NCBI RefSeq assembly: GCF_002443295.1
Contig: NZ_BAOS01000046.1
Location: 1-46,790, forward strand
DNA from: Candidatus Scalindua japonica
GTDB lineage: Bacteria; Planctomycetota; Brocadiia; Brocadiales; Scalinduaceae
Direction of reading: 5' to 3'
Length of the DNA stretch: 46,790 bases
The position numbers and the translations under genes were made by a program. Below the pieces are notes generated by a model, which ran no database searches, was not told the origin of the DNA, and was given only the letters and a program-made list of their open reading frames with translations. Positions 8,425-18,800 of the stretch are shown here, piece by piece; position 1 is the first letter of the stretch, and every line of letters begins with the position of its first letter.

Positions 8425-9667
8425 AGAGACCACATCATGTAGAGTTTGTCGATCTGAAAATTTATTTCAATATCTTGATCTTGGAAGTCATCCATTGGCT
8501 AATTCTTATATAAAACAGAATCAAGTTAATGAGGAAGAGTTTAAAGCTCCGCTGAAGATTCTGTTGTGCGAAGAGTGCGGCCTCTCGCAACTATCTGTAG
8601 TGGTTAATCCGGAGAAAATGTTTACTCATTATTTGTATGTTAGTTCTACTCCTGAGACGTTCAGAGATCATTGTGATCAGCTGGCTGGGGATGTAAGTCA
8701 ATTATTGCATCATGGTACAGATAAGTTTGTTCTGGATATTGCAAGTAATGACGGTTGTTTATTAAGAGCATTTCAAAAACAAGGGTTTAAAACATTAGGA
8801 GTGGATTCTGCGAAGAATCTGGCAAAAGAAGCTAATGAAAAAGGGATTGAAACTATTTGTGGTTTTTGGTCAACGTCTATCGCTTTAAATATAGTTGAAA
8901 GATATGGCAGGCCGTCAATTATTACCGGGCAAAATGTATTCGCGCATGTTGGCGATGTTCATGAATTTGTCAAAGCGGTTGAAATTTGTTTAGATGATAA
9001 AGGAATGTTTATTTTAGAATTTCCATATTTATTAGATTTCATTGAACGTAATCTTTTTGATACCGCTTACCATGAACATGTTTCTTACGTAGGAGTAAAT
9101 CCTGTTAAATATCTTATCGAAAAATACGGACTTGAGATCATCGATATTAAACGGTTTTATAATATTCATGGAGGTACGATTAGAATAATTATGGCAAGAA
9201 AAGGGGTGTATCAAGTTTTCGATAATGTCAGGGAGGTATTAGAGCGGGAAGAAAGCTTTGGTATTAAAAACAGTGAAACCTATATCGCATTTGCTAAACG
9301 TGTGGATAAAATTAAACAAAATTTAATTGCTTTGCTTGATCAGGCGAAAGAAGAGGGACGGACTATCTGGGGATATGGGGCAAGCGCGAAAGGGAATACT
9401 CTTTTGAACTATTTTGGTATTAATAACCAATTGATAGAACGTATTATTGATGATAATCCTAAAAAATGGAAATATTTAACACCCGGTGCAAGAATACCAA
9501 TTTGCGGGATTGAGGAGTTAAATTCAAAAGACAATATGGTGGATGATTTATTATTATTAGCCTGGAATTTTGGTGAAGAAATACAAAAAAGATGTATGGC
9601 TGTCGGGTATAAAGGAGATTTTATTTATCCTGTTCCGAGGCCAGAAAGAGTAAAATCTGTATCATAA
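8411..9667 (+). CDS. Sugar C-methyltransferase (TylCIII/NovU-like)
   Basis: The three-part architecture of SAM-dependent sugar C-methyltransferases is complete in 418 residues. An N-terminal zinc module has cysteines 10 and 13 (CRVC) and 53 and 56 (CEEC). The central Rossmann methyltransferase has LDIASNDGCLL as the SAM-binding loop and AYHEHVSY, the region that in the family holds the catalytic base. The C-terminal module has IWGYGASAKGNTLLNYF. Characterised relatives methylate a carbon next to the keto group of dTDP-4-keto-6-deoxysugars. The gene sits between the reductase and the dehydratase of the same pathway with a 14-base overlap upstream. The position methylated is not predictable here. 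Confidence 0.85.
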   Translation: MRDFKETTSCRVCRSENLFQYLDLGSHPLANSYIKQNQVNEEEFKAPLKILLCEECGLSQLSVVVNPEKMFTHYLYVSSTPETFRDHCDQLAGDVSQLLHHGTDKFVLDIASNDGCLLRAFQKQGFKTLGVDSAKNLAKEANEKGIETICGFWSTSIALNIVERYGRPSIITGQNVFAHVGDVHEFVKAVEICLDDKGMFILEFPYLLDFIERNLFDTAYHEHVSYVGVNPVKYLIEKYGLEIIDIKRFYNIHGGTIRIIMARKGVYQVFDNVREVLEREESFGIKNSETYIAFAKRVDKIKQNLIALLDQAKEEGRTIWGYGASAKGNTLLNYFGINNQLIERIIDDNPKKWKYLTPGARIPICGIEELNSKDNMVDDLLLLAWNFGEEIQKRCMAVGYKGDFIYPVPRPERVKSVS

Positions 9668-9680
9668 AATAATTGGAGCC

Positions 9681-10637
9681 ATGATGTCGAAAAAAGTTGT
9701 TGCGGTAACAGGCTGTTTAGGCTTTATTGGATCTCATTTCACTCGTGCTTGTTTACATAGAGGATGGAATGTCTGGGGGATCGATAAGATAACTTATGCG
9801 GCGCATGAGCACTGTTTACAAGAATTTAAAAGGTCAGACCTTTTTAAATTTACACAGGCAGATATATGTACAATGACTCATCTGTATGATATTGACGTTG
9901 TTGTTAATTTTGCGGCTGAAACACATGTAGATAATTCAATTATGGATGCCAGGCATTTTGTTCAGACAAATGTTTGTGGTGTTGAAAATTTATTGGAATT
10001 AATCAGAAGTAAGCGTAATTATGAAATGCCTTTATTGGTCCACATCAGTACAGATGAAGTATATGGAGATATTGCAGAAGGGCTTCATAGCGAAACAGAT
10101 ATTTTAACGCCGAGCAATCCTTATTCTGCTTCCAAAGCAGCAGCAGATTTACTGATTTTAGGTTGGCATAGAACGCACGATATTCCTTATAATATTATCC
10201 GTCCAACCAATAATTATGGTCTGGACCAGTATCCTGAGAAACTTATTCCTAAGGCGGTTAAATATTTAACATTAGGTAAGCCAATTCCAGTTCATGGGGA
10301 TGGGAGTTGCCGAAGGAATTGGTTGCATGCACAAGATACAACGCAAGGGATAATGACAGTTATTGATAAGGGAGAGTGTAATACCGTCTATAATTTATCA
10401 GGTAACTGTGAATTGCCAAACAAAGAGGTTATTCAAAAGATTATCAATTATTATTTTGGCGAAGAACCATCTGATCCGGAAAAATATACAAAAACAAATT
10501 ATGTTCGTATTGGGGAAGATATACGCTATTCATTAGACGATAGCAAATTGAGGAAACTGGGATTTAAGCCTGAACAAGATTTTGATGAACAGCTTAAGGC
10601 ACTCGTTAAATATTATAAAGATCATTTTATTTGGTGA
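9681..10637 (+). CDS. NAD-dependent nucleotide-sugar dehydratase/epimerase (RmlB-like)
   Basis: The 318 residues form an extended short-chain dehydrogenase. The coenzyme motif is TGCLGFIGSHF; VVNFAAETHVDNSI, ISTDEVYGDI and YSASKAA (Tyr-x3-Lys) closely follow dTDP-glucose 4,6-dehydratase, including the Thr-Asp-Glu catalytic group. RPTNNYGLDQYPEKLIPK is also RmlB-like. It is about 30 residues shorter than usual RmlB proteins and less canonical than the copy at 32447-33505, so a related reaction on a different nucleotide sugar is possible. The start is one of two adjacent ATGs preceded by GGAG. It is 13 bases after the methyltransferase and ends at the next gene. Confidence 0.82.
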   Translation: MMSKKVVAVTGCLGFIGSHFTRACLHRGWNVWGIDKITYAAHEHCLQEFKRSDLFKFTQADICTMTHLYDIDVVVNFAAETHVDNSIMDARHFVQTNVCGVENLLELIRSKRNYEMPLLVHISTDEVYGDIAEGLHSETDILTPSNPYSASKAAADLLILGWHRTHDIPYNIIRPTNNYGLDQYPEKLIPKAVKYLTLGKPIPVHGDGSCRRNWLHAQDTTQGIMTVIDKGECNTVYNLSGNCELPNKEVIQKIINYYFGEEPSDPEKYTKTNYVRIGEDIRYSLDDSKLRKLGFKPEQDFDEQLKALVKYYKDHFIW

Positions 10638-10639
10638 AC

Positions 10640-11539
10640 ATGAAATTATCAGTCATAACTCCCATTCATAATGAAACTGAATGTATCCCTCTATTCTTAG
10701 ATAAAATCAAGCCTGTCTTAGATGATTTAAAAGGGATTGAGGGGTGGCAGTTGTTTTTTGTTAACGATGGAAGCACAGATAACTCTTTAGATTTACTTAA
10801 ACATGCACATCTGAAAGATAATCGAATTAATGTTATTTCATTATCAAGAAATTTTGGATATCAAGCGGCGCTTTTAGCTGGACTTCAGACTGCAGATTCT
10901 GATGTATATGCAATTATAGATGTTGATTGTGAAGATCCACCGGAATTATTGAAAGTCTTTCTCCAGAAAATCAATGAAGGTAATCACCTAGCTTATGGGA
11001 TACGTTCTCAGCGGCCGGAACCAAAGTACATTGTCTGGTGCCGAAAGATATTTTATAAGTTGAATATGCTGATAGCTGACAGTAATGTTTATATGTGGAT
11101 GGCAGAGTACAGCATGTTTACTCGTCATCTACGTAACGCAATTTTGAAGCCACAAACAACATTTCCTTTTTTGCGTACTGAAATGGCTTATGCAGGGTAT
11201 AAATCGGAAGGTATTCAATATCAACGTCAAAAACGTATAGCAGGTAAATCTCACTATAAATTTTATCAGATGGCAAGGTTTGCTATTGCGGGAATTCTGG
11301 CAGGTACTACTTTTCCTCTACGTTTTATATTATCTTTGTCTGTAGCCATTTTTTTGGTGTTTAGTGTTTTGCTGTTTTCAATTCATGATCTTTCGCTGTT
11401 AACTTTTCTAACGATAGATTTAGGTTTGTTTTATCTTTTGATTACTATTCCTCTCATAAGCATATATTTGGCTCGAACATATAAAAATGTTGTTAATAGA
11501 CCTGGATTTTTTATTGACCCACAAGACACCTATATTTAA
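10640..11539 (+). CDS. Family 2 glycosyltransferase with two membrane segments (GtrB/DPM1-like)
   Basis: I chose the ATG at 10640, two bases past the stop of the preceding gene, over an in-frame TTG at 10631. The GT-A core shows SVITPIHNE at the N-terminus, FFVNDGSTDNSLDLL (nucleotide binding) and DVDCEDPPELL (metal-binding region). The C-terminal 80 residues hold two membrane segments (LRFILSLSVAIFLVFSVLLF and LGLFYLLITIPLISIYLA). This layout fits polyprenyl-phosphate glycosyltransferases of the GtrB/ArnC/DPM1 group, which load a sugar onto a lipid carrier. It closes the sugar cassette and could use its product. The next gene is convergent, 19 bases away. Confidence 0.85.
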   Translation: MKLSVITPIHNETECIPLFLDKIKPVLDDLKGIEGWQLFFVNDGSTDNSLDLLKHAHLKDNRINVISLSRNFGYQAALLAGLQTADSDVYAIIDVDCEDPPELLKVFLQKINEGNHLAYGIRSQRPEPKYIVWCRKIFYKLNMLIADSNVYMWMAEYSMFTRHLRNAILKPQTTFPFLRTEMAYAGYKSEGIQYQRQKRIAGKSHYKFYQMARFAIAGILAGTTFPLRFILSLSVAIFLVFSVLLFSIHDLSLLTFLTIDLGLFYLLITIPLISIYLARTYKNVVNRPGFFIDPQDTYI

Positions 11540-11558
11540 TACAGAAATTACAATGTTA

Positions 11559-12887
11559 CTAAATATTCAATCGCTTTGACTGTAATGATTGAAACTGATT
11601 TTCTTTATCTAATTTATGCTTGTAAATAATAAATTCTTCGGATTTGTTATAACTTTTTTTAAACATTTCAGCGCTCATTCTCGCATCCTTGGTTAAATAT
11701 AATCTTCCGCCATAATCTGTAACTATTTCATCTAATTGATCTAAAAAAGCAAACAACTCAGAAGAAATAGGAAAATCTAATGCAAGTGTAAATCCCTCCA
11801 TTGGAAAGGATATCAGGTTTGCGTTTTCTTTGCCAAAAAGTTTCAATCCAGCAAAAAAGGAACCCATTTTACTCTCATTTACTTTCCTTAATATCTTGAT
11901 AATGCCATCTTTGCATGCATTCTTAGGTAAAACAAACTGATATTCAGTAAAACCTCTTTTCCCATAGATTCTGTTCCAGTTATGGATGCCATCAACGGGA
12001 TAAAAAAAAGAGTCGTAGTCAACTATAGAGTCTTCTGCCTTTTTAGAATGTTTGTTATAGATGAGAACATTAATGATTTTTACGGTTAATTTATTCAGTG
12101 TGAAATCAGGAAACATAAATGGGATATTAAACCTCTTTTTTTTCTTTATTTTCAGTAGGTTTTGAGAAATATCTGATTTCTTCATATCTTTCGTTGTTGC
12201 ATGCTCTCCTAACATCAAAATACCCCTTCCGGACTTCTCTCCTTTCGAAAGGCAATCTATCCAGGCGATTGAATAAGTGAAGTTATTGTACTGTTCAAAC
12301 AACTCCATCATCTCGTAAATATTTCTGGCCCTGATAGTTTTCTGCTTTATATAAGCGGTTTCAATTCTTTTTAACCTTATTACCGCATTGAGAATTATTC
12401 CCGTTAGTCCCATTCCCCCACATGTGGCCAGGAATAAATGGTAATTTGCCACTCTTGAACAACGAATAATCATACCTCCGGGCAACATAATGTCCATAGA
12501 TACAATATAGTCTGAAAATGAGCCCTCTTTATGATGATTTTTACCATGTACATCACTGGCTATCGCTCCACCTACCGTAATAAATTTAGTCCCTGGAGTT
12601 ACAGACAAAAACCAGCCTTTTAAAATACACTTATCAATAATTTTATCTAAACTGACACCGGCATCACATTTGATAGTCCCATTATTCTCATCAAAATCAT
12701 GTATGCTATTTAGACTGAGGAGAGAAATTATGTTTTTATTTAATGAAGAGTCTCCATAACTGCGGCCTGACCCCCTTGTTATGAGAGGATGCTTATCTCT
12801 TAAATGCTCTTTCAGGCCGTTATCGGTGCTGAATTTTTTAATGTCCGCGTCTATTACAGGATAATTTCCCCAACCTGATAATTTCAT
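11559..12887 (-). CDS. FAD-dependent oxidase of DprE1 (decaprenylphosphoryl-ribose oxidase) type
   Basis: This 442-residue protein is a VAO-type flavoprotein. The FAD-binding motif TRGSGRSYGDSSLN (37-50) and the pyrophosphate-binding stretch VGGAIASDVHGKNHH (105-119) are nearly diagnostic of the DprE1 family. The C-terminal half carries the ALO-like substrate domain. DprE1 oxidises the 2'-hydroxyl of polyprenyl-phosphoryl ribose, and with the reductase DprE2 makes the arabinose donor of mycobacterial walls. Homologues outside actinobacteria are common and their substrates are often unknown. No DprE2 gene is visible beside it. The upstream neighbour is a polyprenyl-type membrane glycosyltransferase, consistent with a lipid-linked sugar. 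Confidence 0.8.
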   Translation of the reverse strand: MKLSGWGNYPVIDADIKKFSTDNGLKEHLRDKHPLITRGSGRSYGDSSLNKNIISLLSLNSIHDFDENNGTIKCDAGVSLDKIIDKCILKGWFLSVTPGTKFITVGGAIASDVHGKNHHKEGSFSDYIVSMDIMLPGGMIIRCSRVANYHLFLATCGGMGLTGIILNAVIRLKRIETAYIKQKTIRARNIYEMMELFEQYNNFTYSIAWIDCLSKGEKSGRGILMLGEHATTKDMKKSDISQNLLKIKKKKRFNIPFMFPDFTLNKLTVKIINVLIYNKHSKKAEDSIVDYDSFFYPVDGIHNWNRIYGKRGFTEYQFVLPKNACKDGIIKILRKVNESKMGSFFAGLKLFGKENANLISFPMEGFTLALDFPISSELFAFLDQLDEIVTDYGGRLYLTKDARMSAEMFKKSYNKSEEFIIYKHKLDKENQFQSLQSKRLNI

Positions 12888-12922
12888 ATAAATCTTTTAA
12901 ATGGTATCAATGATGTTTTAAT

Positions 12923-14587
12923 CTATTTAGTATCTAAGTATCTCTGAAGGGCACTTTGCCAGTAATTGTTGTTATTCAGATTTACCGGTTTCATTACTTT
13001 TACAAAAAACCAATCGGTTTCTGCATTACCCACTTCTCCAACTGTTTTTAAAACAATATTTGGATATTTTAAGCGCAAGTTGCTCTCCCAGTCATAAATG
13101 GCAAAGTCATTATTCAGGATCACATAATCAATTTCACCATTAAAGTCGCTTTTTGCCCATCTGTTGCCACGTATTGTATCAATGATTGTAACATTCACAT
13201 CAGGATTGATGTATGGCCATAATTCTGTTGGCCCAACTACCGTGTAATGTTTTTCTTTATTTTTAAAAATTTCATCCATTAGTTCGATGACTGCACTCTC
13301 ACTATATTTTTCCTTTATACTATAGGTAATAAATTTACCACTAAAAGCTGCCAGTAAACCCACTGCTACTATCGTTAATAAGAGGAGTAATGACCGACTC
13401 AAGTTTTTTATTCCCGGACTAGGTGTTAATTCTAACTCTTTACAAAGAATTAAGAAAAAGAATGGAACAATAGGTATAGCGTGATCTGCCCAGGGATGTG
13501 GGTCCAGCGCCAAAACTCCTATAGCAGATAAACATCCGACAGGAATACTGATGCGTGCTAATATTTTTTCTTTGGTTGAATGTCTAAAGAGAAAAACAAT
13601 AAACAACACAAGAGCTAAGATTAACGCAAAAAATTCTCCTGAATTTGACAAAAAGAAATAATCGGACCACCTTCCTGTCTCTTTCTCAAATACAGGCAAG
13701 ACACCATTTTTTAGAATTGAAACAACCGAATCCCCTACATCCATATTAAAATTTACAGGAATTTTAGTTGGGATTAGAGTATCCATAATGCCCTTTTGAA
13801 AAATAAAGCTAAGGGTACCGGTTAATATAAGTGAAGCATAAAATTGTTTTTTAAATTTAGATATGCTATTCCAGGAAACTATTAATTCTGTTATTAAAAA
13901 TGATATCAAAAAGGCGAGGGGAACAGCAGAGGTAACATGTATTAAGCTCAAAAGAGAGATGCTCAAAATACCTGAAATGTATAATATCAAATGATTTTTC
14001 TTGGCTCCTGTTTTGATGAGGAGAAAAACTGCCAGGGTCATGATAGTTAACATTAAATCCGGGCGTAGGTTGGAAGAGCCTACTCTGATAATGTTTGTAT
14101 CCGTTAAATAAAGTAACCAGCATAACAGGACAATAAACTTGTTGCCGGATATTTTTCTTAAAAGCAGATAAACCATTGTGAACAAAATAAGCATTTCAAT
14201 AATACCAAATGCTTTAGCAGACCATATACCTGCCCCAAAAATTTTAAACCACCACGACATCGGTATGATTCTTACGGTCCTGCTCACATCGTAACCAAAA
14301 GAGGCCTTTACTCCATTGATATCCTGGAGTTCTTTAGCACTCTGCTGGCTTTCTCCCGGATCTGAATTTCTCGACAGGGAGAGAGCAGGATAGCTGTAAA
14401 GCCCTCCATCTACACCAAGCGGCACATAGACGTACATGACTATGATAAGCAAAATTGTGGTGATTAATGCGCCGGCACCTACCATATATACAGGTTTTTT
14501 CTCTTCTTGCAGCAGATTCTTGAATGATTTAATGAAATTATTTTTTAAATATAGCATTGAGACCGTTAATGATTCAAAATTGTTCAA
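12923..14587 (-). CDS. Multi-pass glycosyltransferase, GT39/ArnT-like (PMT superfamily)
   Basis: The 554 residues include about ten to twelve membrane segments, starting with GAGALITTILLIIVMYVYV. The first outside loop carries LGVDGGLYSYPALSLS, where the GT-C superfamily keeps an acidic catalytic residue. A second block (WFKIFGAGIWSAKAFGIIEML) and LRPDLML are also typical. A soluble C-terminal part of about 110 residues follows the last helix. Such enzymes move a sugar from a polyprenyl-phosphate carrier to a protein, lipid or glycan on the outer face of the inner membrane. The DprE1-like oxidase is 35 bases downstream on the same strand. Donor and acceptor are unknown. Confidence 0.75.
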   Translation of the reverse strand: MNNFESLTVSMLYLKNNFIKSFKNLLQEEKKPVYMVGAGALITTILLIIVMYVYVPLGVDGGLYSYPALSLSRNSDPGESQQSAKELQDINGVKASFGYDVSRTVRIIPMSWWFKIFGAGIWSAKAFGIIEMLILFTMVYLLLRKISGNKFIVLLCWLLYLTDTNIIRVGSSNLRPDLMLTIMTLAVFLLIKTGAKKNHLILYISGILSISLLSLIHVTSAVPLAFLISFLITELIVSWNSISKFKKQFYASLILTGTLSFIFQKGIMDTLIPTKIPVNFNMDVGDSVVSILKNGVLPVFEKETGRWSDYFFLSNSGEFFALILALVLFIVFLFRHSTKEKILARISIPVGCLSAIGVLALDPHPWADHAIPIVPFFFLILCKELELTPSPGIKNLSRSLLLLLTIVAVGLLAAFSGKFITYSIKEKYSESAVIELMDEIFKNKEKHYTVVGPTELWPYINPDVNVTIIDTIRGNRWAKSDFNGEIDYVILNNDFAIYDWESNLRLKYPNIVLKTVGEVGNAETDWFFVKVMKPVNLNNNNYWQSALQRYLDTK

Positions 14588-14875
14588 TTATTTAGATGGT
14601 CAATTGTCACCATTCTTATTGATAACCTGTTAATATTTATTGTTTCTTTTTTATCGTATTTCTTTTTATAATACGCAATTATCTATGAAAGTGTTGAGTG
14701 TTTACTTTCAGCTTAATAACACAATTGTGATGAATTGTCAACTTTTGACGATGTTTGTTCAAGTTTGAACGGCTTCCATTTTAATATTTTTCAGATCAGA
14801 TTGTATTGTGCCGTATTATTTGCATAATCTCTTTATGTACCCGGTTAAACTCTATTATGTTCAATACGTGATATC
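14588..14875. other. Intergenic region between divergent genes
   Basis: This AT-rich gap of 288 bases separates the membrane glycosyltransferase (leftward) and the HtrA-like protease (rightward), so it must hold both promoters. It has several short dyads, including CACAATTGTG (14720-14729) and an imperfect TTCAAGTTTGAA (14759-14770) that could be operator sites. I could not find a -35/-10 pair good enough to name in either direction. Confidence 0.4.
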
Positions 14876-15646
14876 ATGTGTTTTTTTTCTTTTTTTACAT
14901 TACTATTGCTGCTAACAATTGGAAATGTTTCTGCTCATGGCCGTGATACCCATCTGGTAGAGACGATAAATAGAATCAAACCTTCAATAATAGCGGTTGG
15001 GACCTATCATCCACTTTCCAGACCTGCAGTAAAATTCTATGGTACTGGTTTTGTCATTAGTAGAAATGGTTTCGCAATTACGGCAGAGCATGTAATAAGT
15101 GCGATAGCAAGAAATGGCGAAATGGGTAATTTATATGCTTTTTTTCCTGATACAGGGAACTCAATAAAAGTAAGTGCTAAACTCATAAGCAAGAATATAA
15201 AATATGACCTTTCGATTATTAAATTGAAAGGAAGTGGATTTGATTATTTAAAGTTAGGAGATTCTTCAAGTGTTAAAGAAGGTCAGTCTATCGCACTTTG
15301 TGGTTATCCATATGGCCCTGTTTTTGGATTGCATCCAACTACACATACTGGAATAATCAGTAATATAAGTCCTATGGTAGTTCCCGTACAGAATATGTCA
15401 TTACTTTCCAATAGAATGATAAAGGCATTAACAGACCCATATTACATCTTTCAGATTGATTGTACGGCTTTTCCCGGTAACAGTGGTGGGCCGCTGGTTC
15501 TTCCTGAAACGGGTGAAGTTATAGGTGTGTTGAATAGTGCATTTATAAAGATCACAAAGGAGAATAAGCAGATATCTACCGGCATTAGTTATGCGATACC
15601 TATCAATTATGTAAGAGAGCTTATTGAATCTATCAAAAAGAAGTGA
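14876..15646 (+). CDS. Secreted trypsin-like serine protease (HtrA/S1C), no PDZ domain
   Basis: A signal peptide (FFTLLLLLTIGNVSA, cleavage near residue 20) is followed by one chymotrypsin-fold protease domain. The catalytic triad is visible: His72 in ITAEHV, Asp111 in YDLSIIKL, Ser203 in GNSGGPL. At 256 residues it ends right after the protease domain, so the PDZ domains of DegP/DegS are absent. It should act in the periplasm or at the surface on misfolded or specific proteins. It precedes the giant TPR gene by 195 bases, but a good promoter in that gap argues for separate transcription. The PEP-CTERM gene further on suggests an envelope-protein context. Confidence 0.85.
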   Translation: MCFFSFFTLLLLLTIGNVSAHGRDTHLVETINRIKPSIIAVGTYHPLSRPAVKFYGTGFVISRNGFAITAEHVISAIARNGEMGNLYAFFPDTGNSIKVSAKLISKNIKYDLSIIKLKGSGFDYLKLGDSSSVKEGQSIALCGYPYGPVFGLHPTTHTGIISNISPMVVPVQNMSLLSNRMIKALTDPYYIFQIDCTAFPGNSGGPLVLPETGEVIGVLNSAFIKITKENKQISTGISYAIPINYVRELIESIKKK

Positions 15647-15737
15647 CATACATATTAAATGTTTCTTTCGGGTTAGAGTGTTGTATTTATTAAAGTTACA
15701 ATGAAAGTTTTGTGTTGATAGTAAAACAATTTTGTAG

Positions 15738-15765
15738 TTGACATAATTTACTACTGCTATATTAT
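15738..15765 (+). promoter_or_regulatory. Sigma-70-type promoter for the TPR gene
   Basis: TTGACA at 15738-15743 and TATTAT at 15760-15765 are separated by 16 bases. They match the -35 consensus fully and the -10 consensus in five of six positions. The following coding start is at 15842, preceded by an AAGGGG ribosome-binding site. Confidence 0.55.
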
Positions 15766-15841
15766 AACAAAATATTGTATAGCTATTTAACTGTATTGTC
15801 CTTAAATATCTTAATATTGAAAAAAAAGGGGTGCTAAATTA

Positions 15842-18800
15842 ATGGATGAATTTAAAAAAACACGCAGGAAACGTAGGCAAAAAAACACTGGTATGATCGA
15901 GAGTACCGATAATCCGGCGAAGAGATACAGACGCTCCAGGAGTTCCAGGGGTACGAAGTTCTGGATTTTGTTTGTGGTAGTTCCAATAATTGTCGTGTTG
16001 TGTGCGTCTATAGGCTCTTACGGTTTATACAAAAAGAGAAAAGCATCTCGTTACGAAAATACTAAACAAGGTCTGCAGCAAGGATCGATATATGCAAAAT
16101 TAAATAGACATAATGATGCAATTAAAGAGTATAAAAAGGCGTTGGAGAAGAACCCTCAGGATATCAATATCCTCTATCAATTGGGCATTTCATATATCAA
16201 GTTAAAGGAATTTGACAAAGCGGTAAGTGCGTTTAAAACTGCCCTCAAAATCAAACCGAATTACTCAAAAGCACGTTTCCAGTTGGCAGTCATTAGATTA
16301 ACTAAGGCAAAAGAGTTAAGAAAGCTTGGTGAGAGTGAATCTGTTGTTTTAGAAATACTGTTGGATGCTGAAGATATATGCAGAGAGATAATAGAGAAAG
16401 ATAATAATTTCATACAGGCGTATGCTTTATTAGGGGAAGTTCATTTCTTACAAGGATTACTTGATGATGCCATAATAGATTATAAACGTATACTCAAAAT
16501 TGATAATTCATATGTAAATGGTCATATTGCTCTTGCCAGGTTGTACGTGAACAAAGGTAGTTTAGATATGGCAGAGGAGGAGTGTAAATTAGTGCTGTCA
16601 GAATTTGAACCCGATAATAAGATGGTGCAGTTTCTCTTAGCGACAATTTACGAGCAAAAAGGCATGTATGATGAGGCCGTTTCATTATTGATGCGGATGA
16701 GCGAGGATGCGCCTGGTAATACGATGGTGAACATACAATTAGGTTTATTATATTTGAAACTGTCTAAATTTGATGAGGCACTTGAGCAAGCCGATAAAGT
16801 TGCTTCTCCGCTGCCACCGGCAGTATATTTTATTAAAGGAAGTGTGTTGCTGCAAAGAAAAAAATTCAAGGAAGCTATTACCCTCTTGAAAGAGGCAGTT
16901 ATTAGCTTGCCTAAACTGGTAGAACCACACTATTTTCTGGCACATGCTTTATCAGGGATTGGGCGTTTTGAGGAAGCTAAGACTGAGTTTAAAACTGCCA
17001 TCAACCTCGCTCCAAATTTCGTTCCCGCAAAAATTGGTCTTGCGAAGCTCCTGTCGAGCGCGGGTTGGCATAAAGAAACAATTGATCTGTGTAATGAAGT
17101 CCTTGAACTCAAACCTGACAATGTGGATGCGATGCAATTGCTTGGTCTGGCATATATTAAAGAACAAGATTTTGAAAACGCTGAAAAACAGTTTCGGAAA
17201 ATTCAAGAGATAGACTCATCTGTTGGTGATATTAATATGGCCTATTTGAGCCTTACTTCGGGACAGTTAAGCAAGTGTATACGTCAGTGTGAGGAGATTC
17301 TCCATACTGATCCTGAGACAGTAAAAATTTATGATATTCTGGGTCTGGCACACATAAGACGAGGTGATTTCGATAGTGGTATTGAACAATTTAAGAAGGC
17401 CCTGAAGTTAAATCAGAATTCAATATCTACTCTTGTTAATCTTGCAAAGGTTTACGTAGTAGCTGAAAGAATAGATGAGGCGAAGAAAATACTGAAAACA
17501 ACGTTATCAACAAATCCGGATAATTTAAAAGTATTGTCTTTATTAGCAGGTATATATCAGAGGGAAAGCAATGTTGATGAGTCGGCAAAAATCTTTGAAC
17601 GGATAATAGAAATAGACCCTGATTTAATTGACGGTTATGGATTAGCCAGTATGTATTTCTTGCAGGGTAAGACAGACGAGTCGATTGATTTGTATAATAA
17701 GGCGCTTAAACTCATTCCTGAAAATGTTGTAATACTTACGAATCTTGCCCTATCGTACCAACAAAAGGAAAATTATGTAGCATCTCTCAAATATTGTACA
17801 AAGGCAATTGAATTAAGACCTGAAAATCCATCTTATAAGTTTATGTTGGCAAATATTTTTATTGCTAAAGGTGCACATAGCGCCGCGAAGGAGCAAATTG
17901 AATCTATACCATCTTTCTCAGGTGACCAGAAAAATGCGTTTCTTGAATTAATAGATTTATCCCAATTGGACGAAAAGAAAGGAAAGCAGATAGCACTTGC
18001 ATTAAATAAAATAATCTTTCTGAGGCAAGGTGGTTTATTAGATTTGGCAATAAAAGAGTGTAAAAAGGCAATTGAGATTTTTCCTGAAAATATAATTCCT
18101 AAAGTAATCCTGGCTAATACCTATCTCAGTTTAAAGCGTAACGAGGAGGCGATTGCAGTATATTCTGAAATTGTCAAAGAGAAACCGGAGTTTGCGTCCT
18201 CTTATTATGATCTGGGAATGGCATATATTTTGAGCGGTAATCAGGACCAGGCACTTTCAACGTATCAAATGCTTGATGATAATGATGAGGGGTCTGTGTC
18301 GGCTCGCCTGGTACTTGCAGGTACTCTTATGAAAGATGGTGATGCGGAAAAGGCGGAAAAGGCGGCAAAGATAGTTGGGGATGTTATAAAAATAGATCCG
18401 AACAATTTGATGGCTCAAAGTTTGTTGGGTAAGATGAGCCTTGCGGATAAGGATTATTCAAAGGCAGAAACCGCATTCACGAAGATGATTGAATTAAAGG
18501 GTGATACTTTTGAAGGTCATTTTAATATGGCAAGAATGAAATTATCTCAAGGTGAATATGAAGAGTGTATTCAGCACTGTAAGGTGGCATTGCGAACAAA
18601 GCCTGTAGATGTGCGAATACATAATATCCTGGGAGTTGCTTATATGAGGAAAGGTATGTTAAAAGATGCGGCATTATCTTTTAATAAAATAATAGACATT
18701 AATTCTGATTTTATTCCGGCTTATCTGAATCTTGCACATATGAACATGGTTGCGCAAAAGCCTGGCATAGCTTCTCTTTTGTACAAAGCTGCACTGAAGG

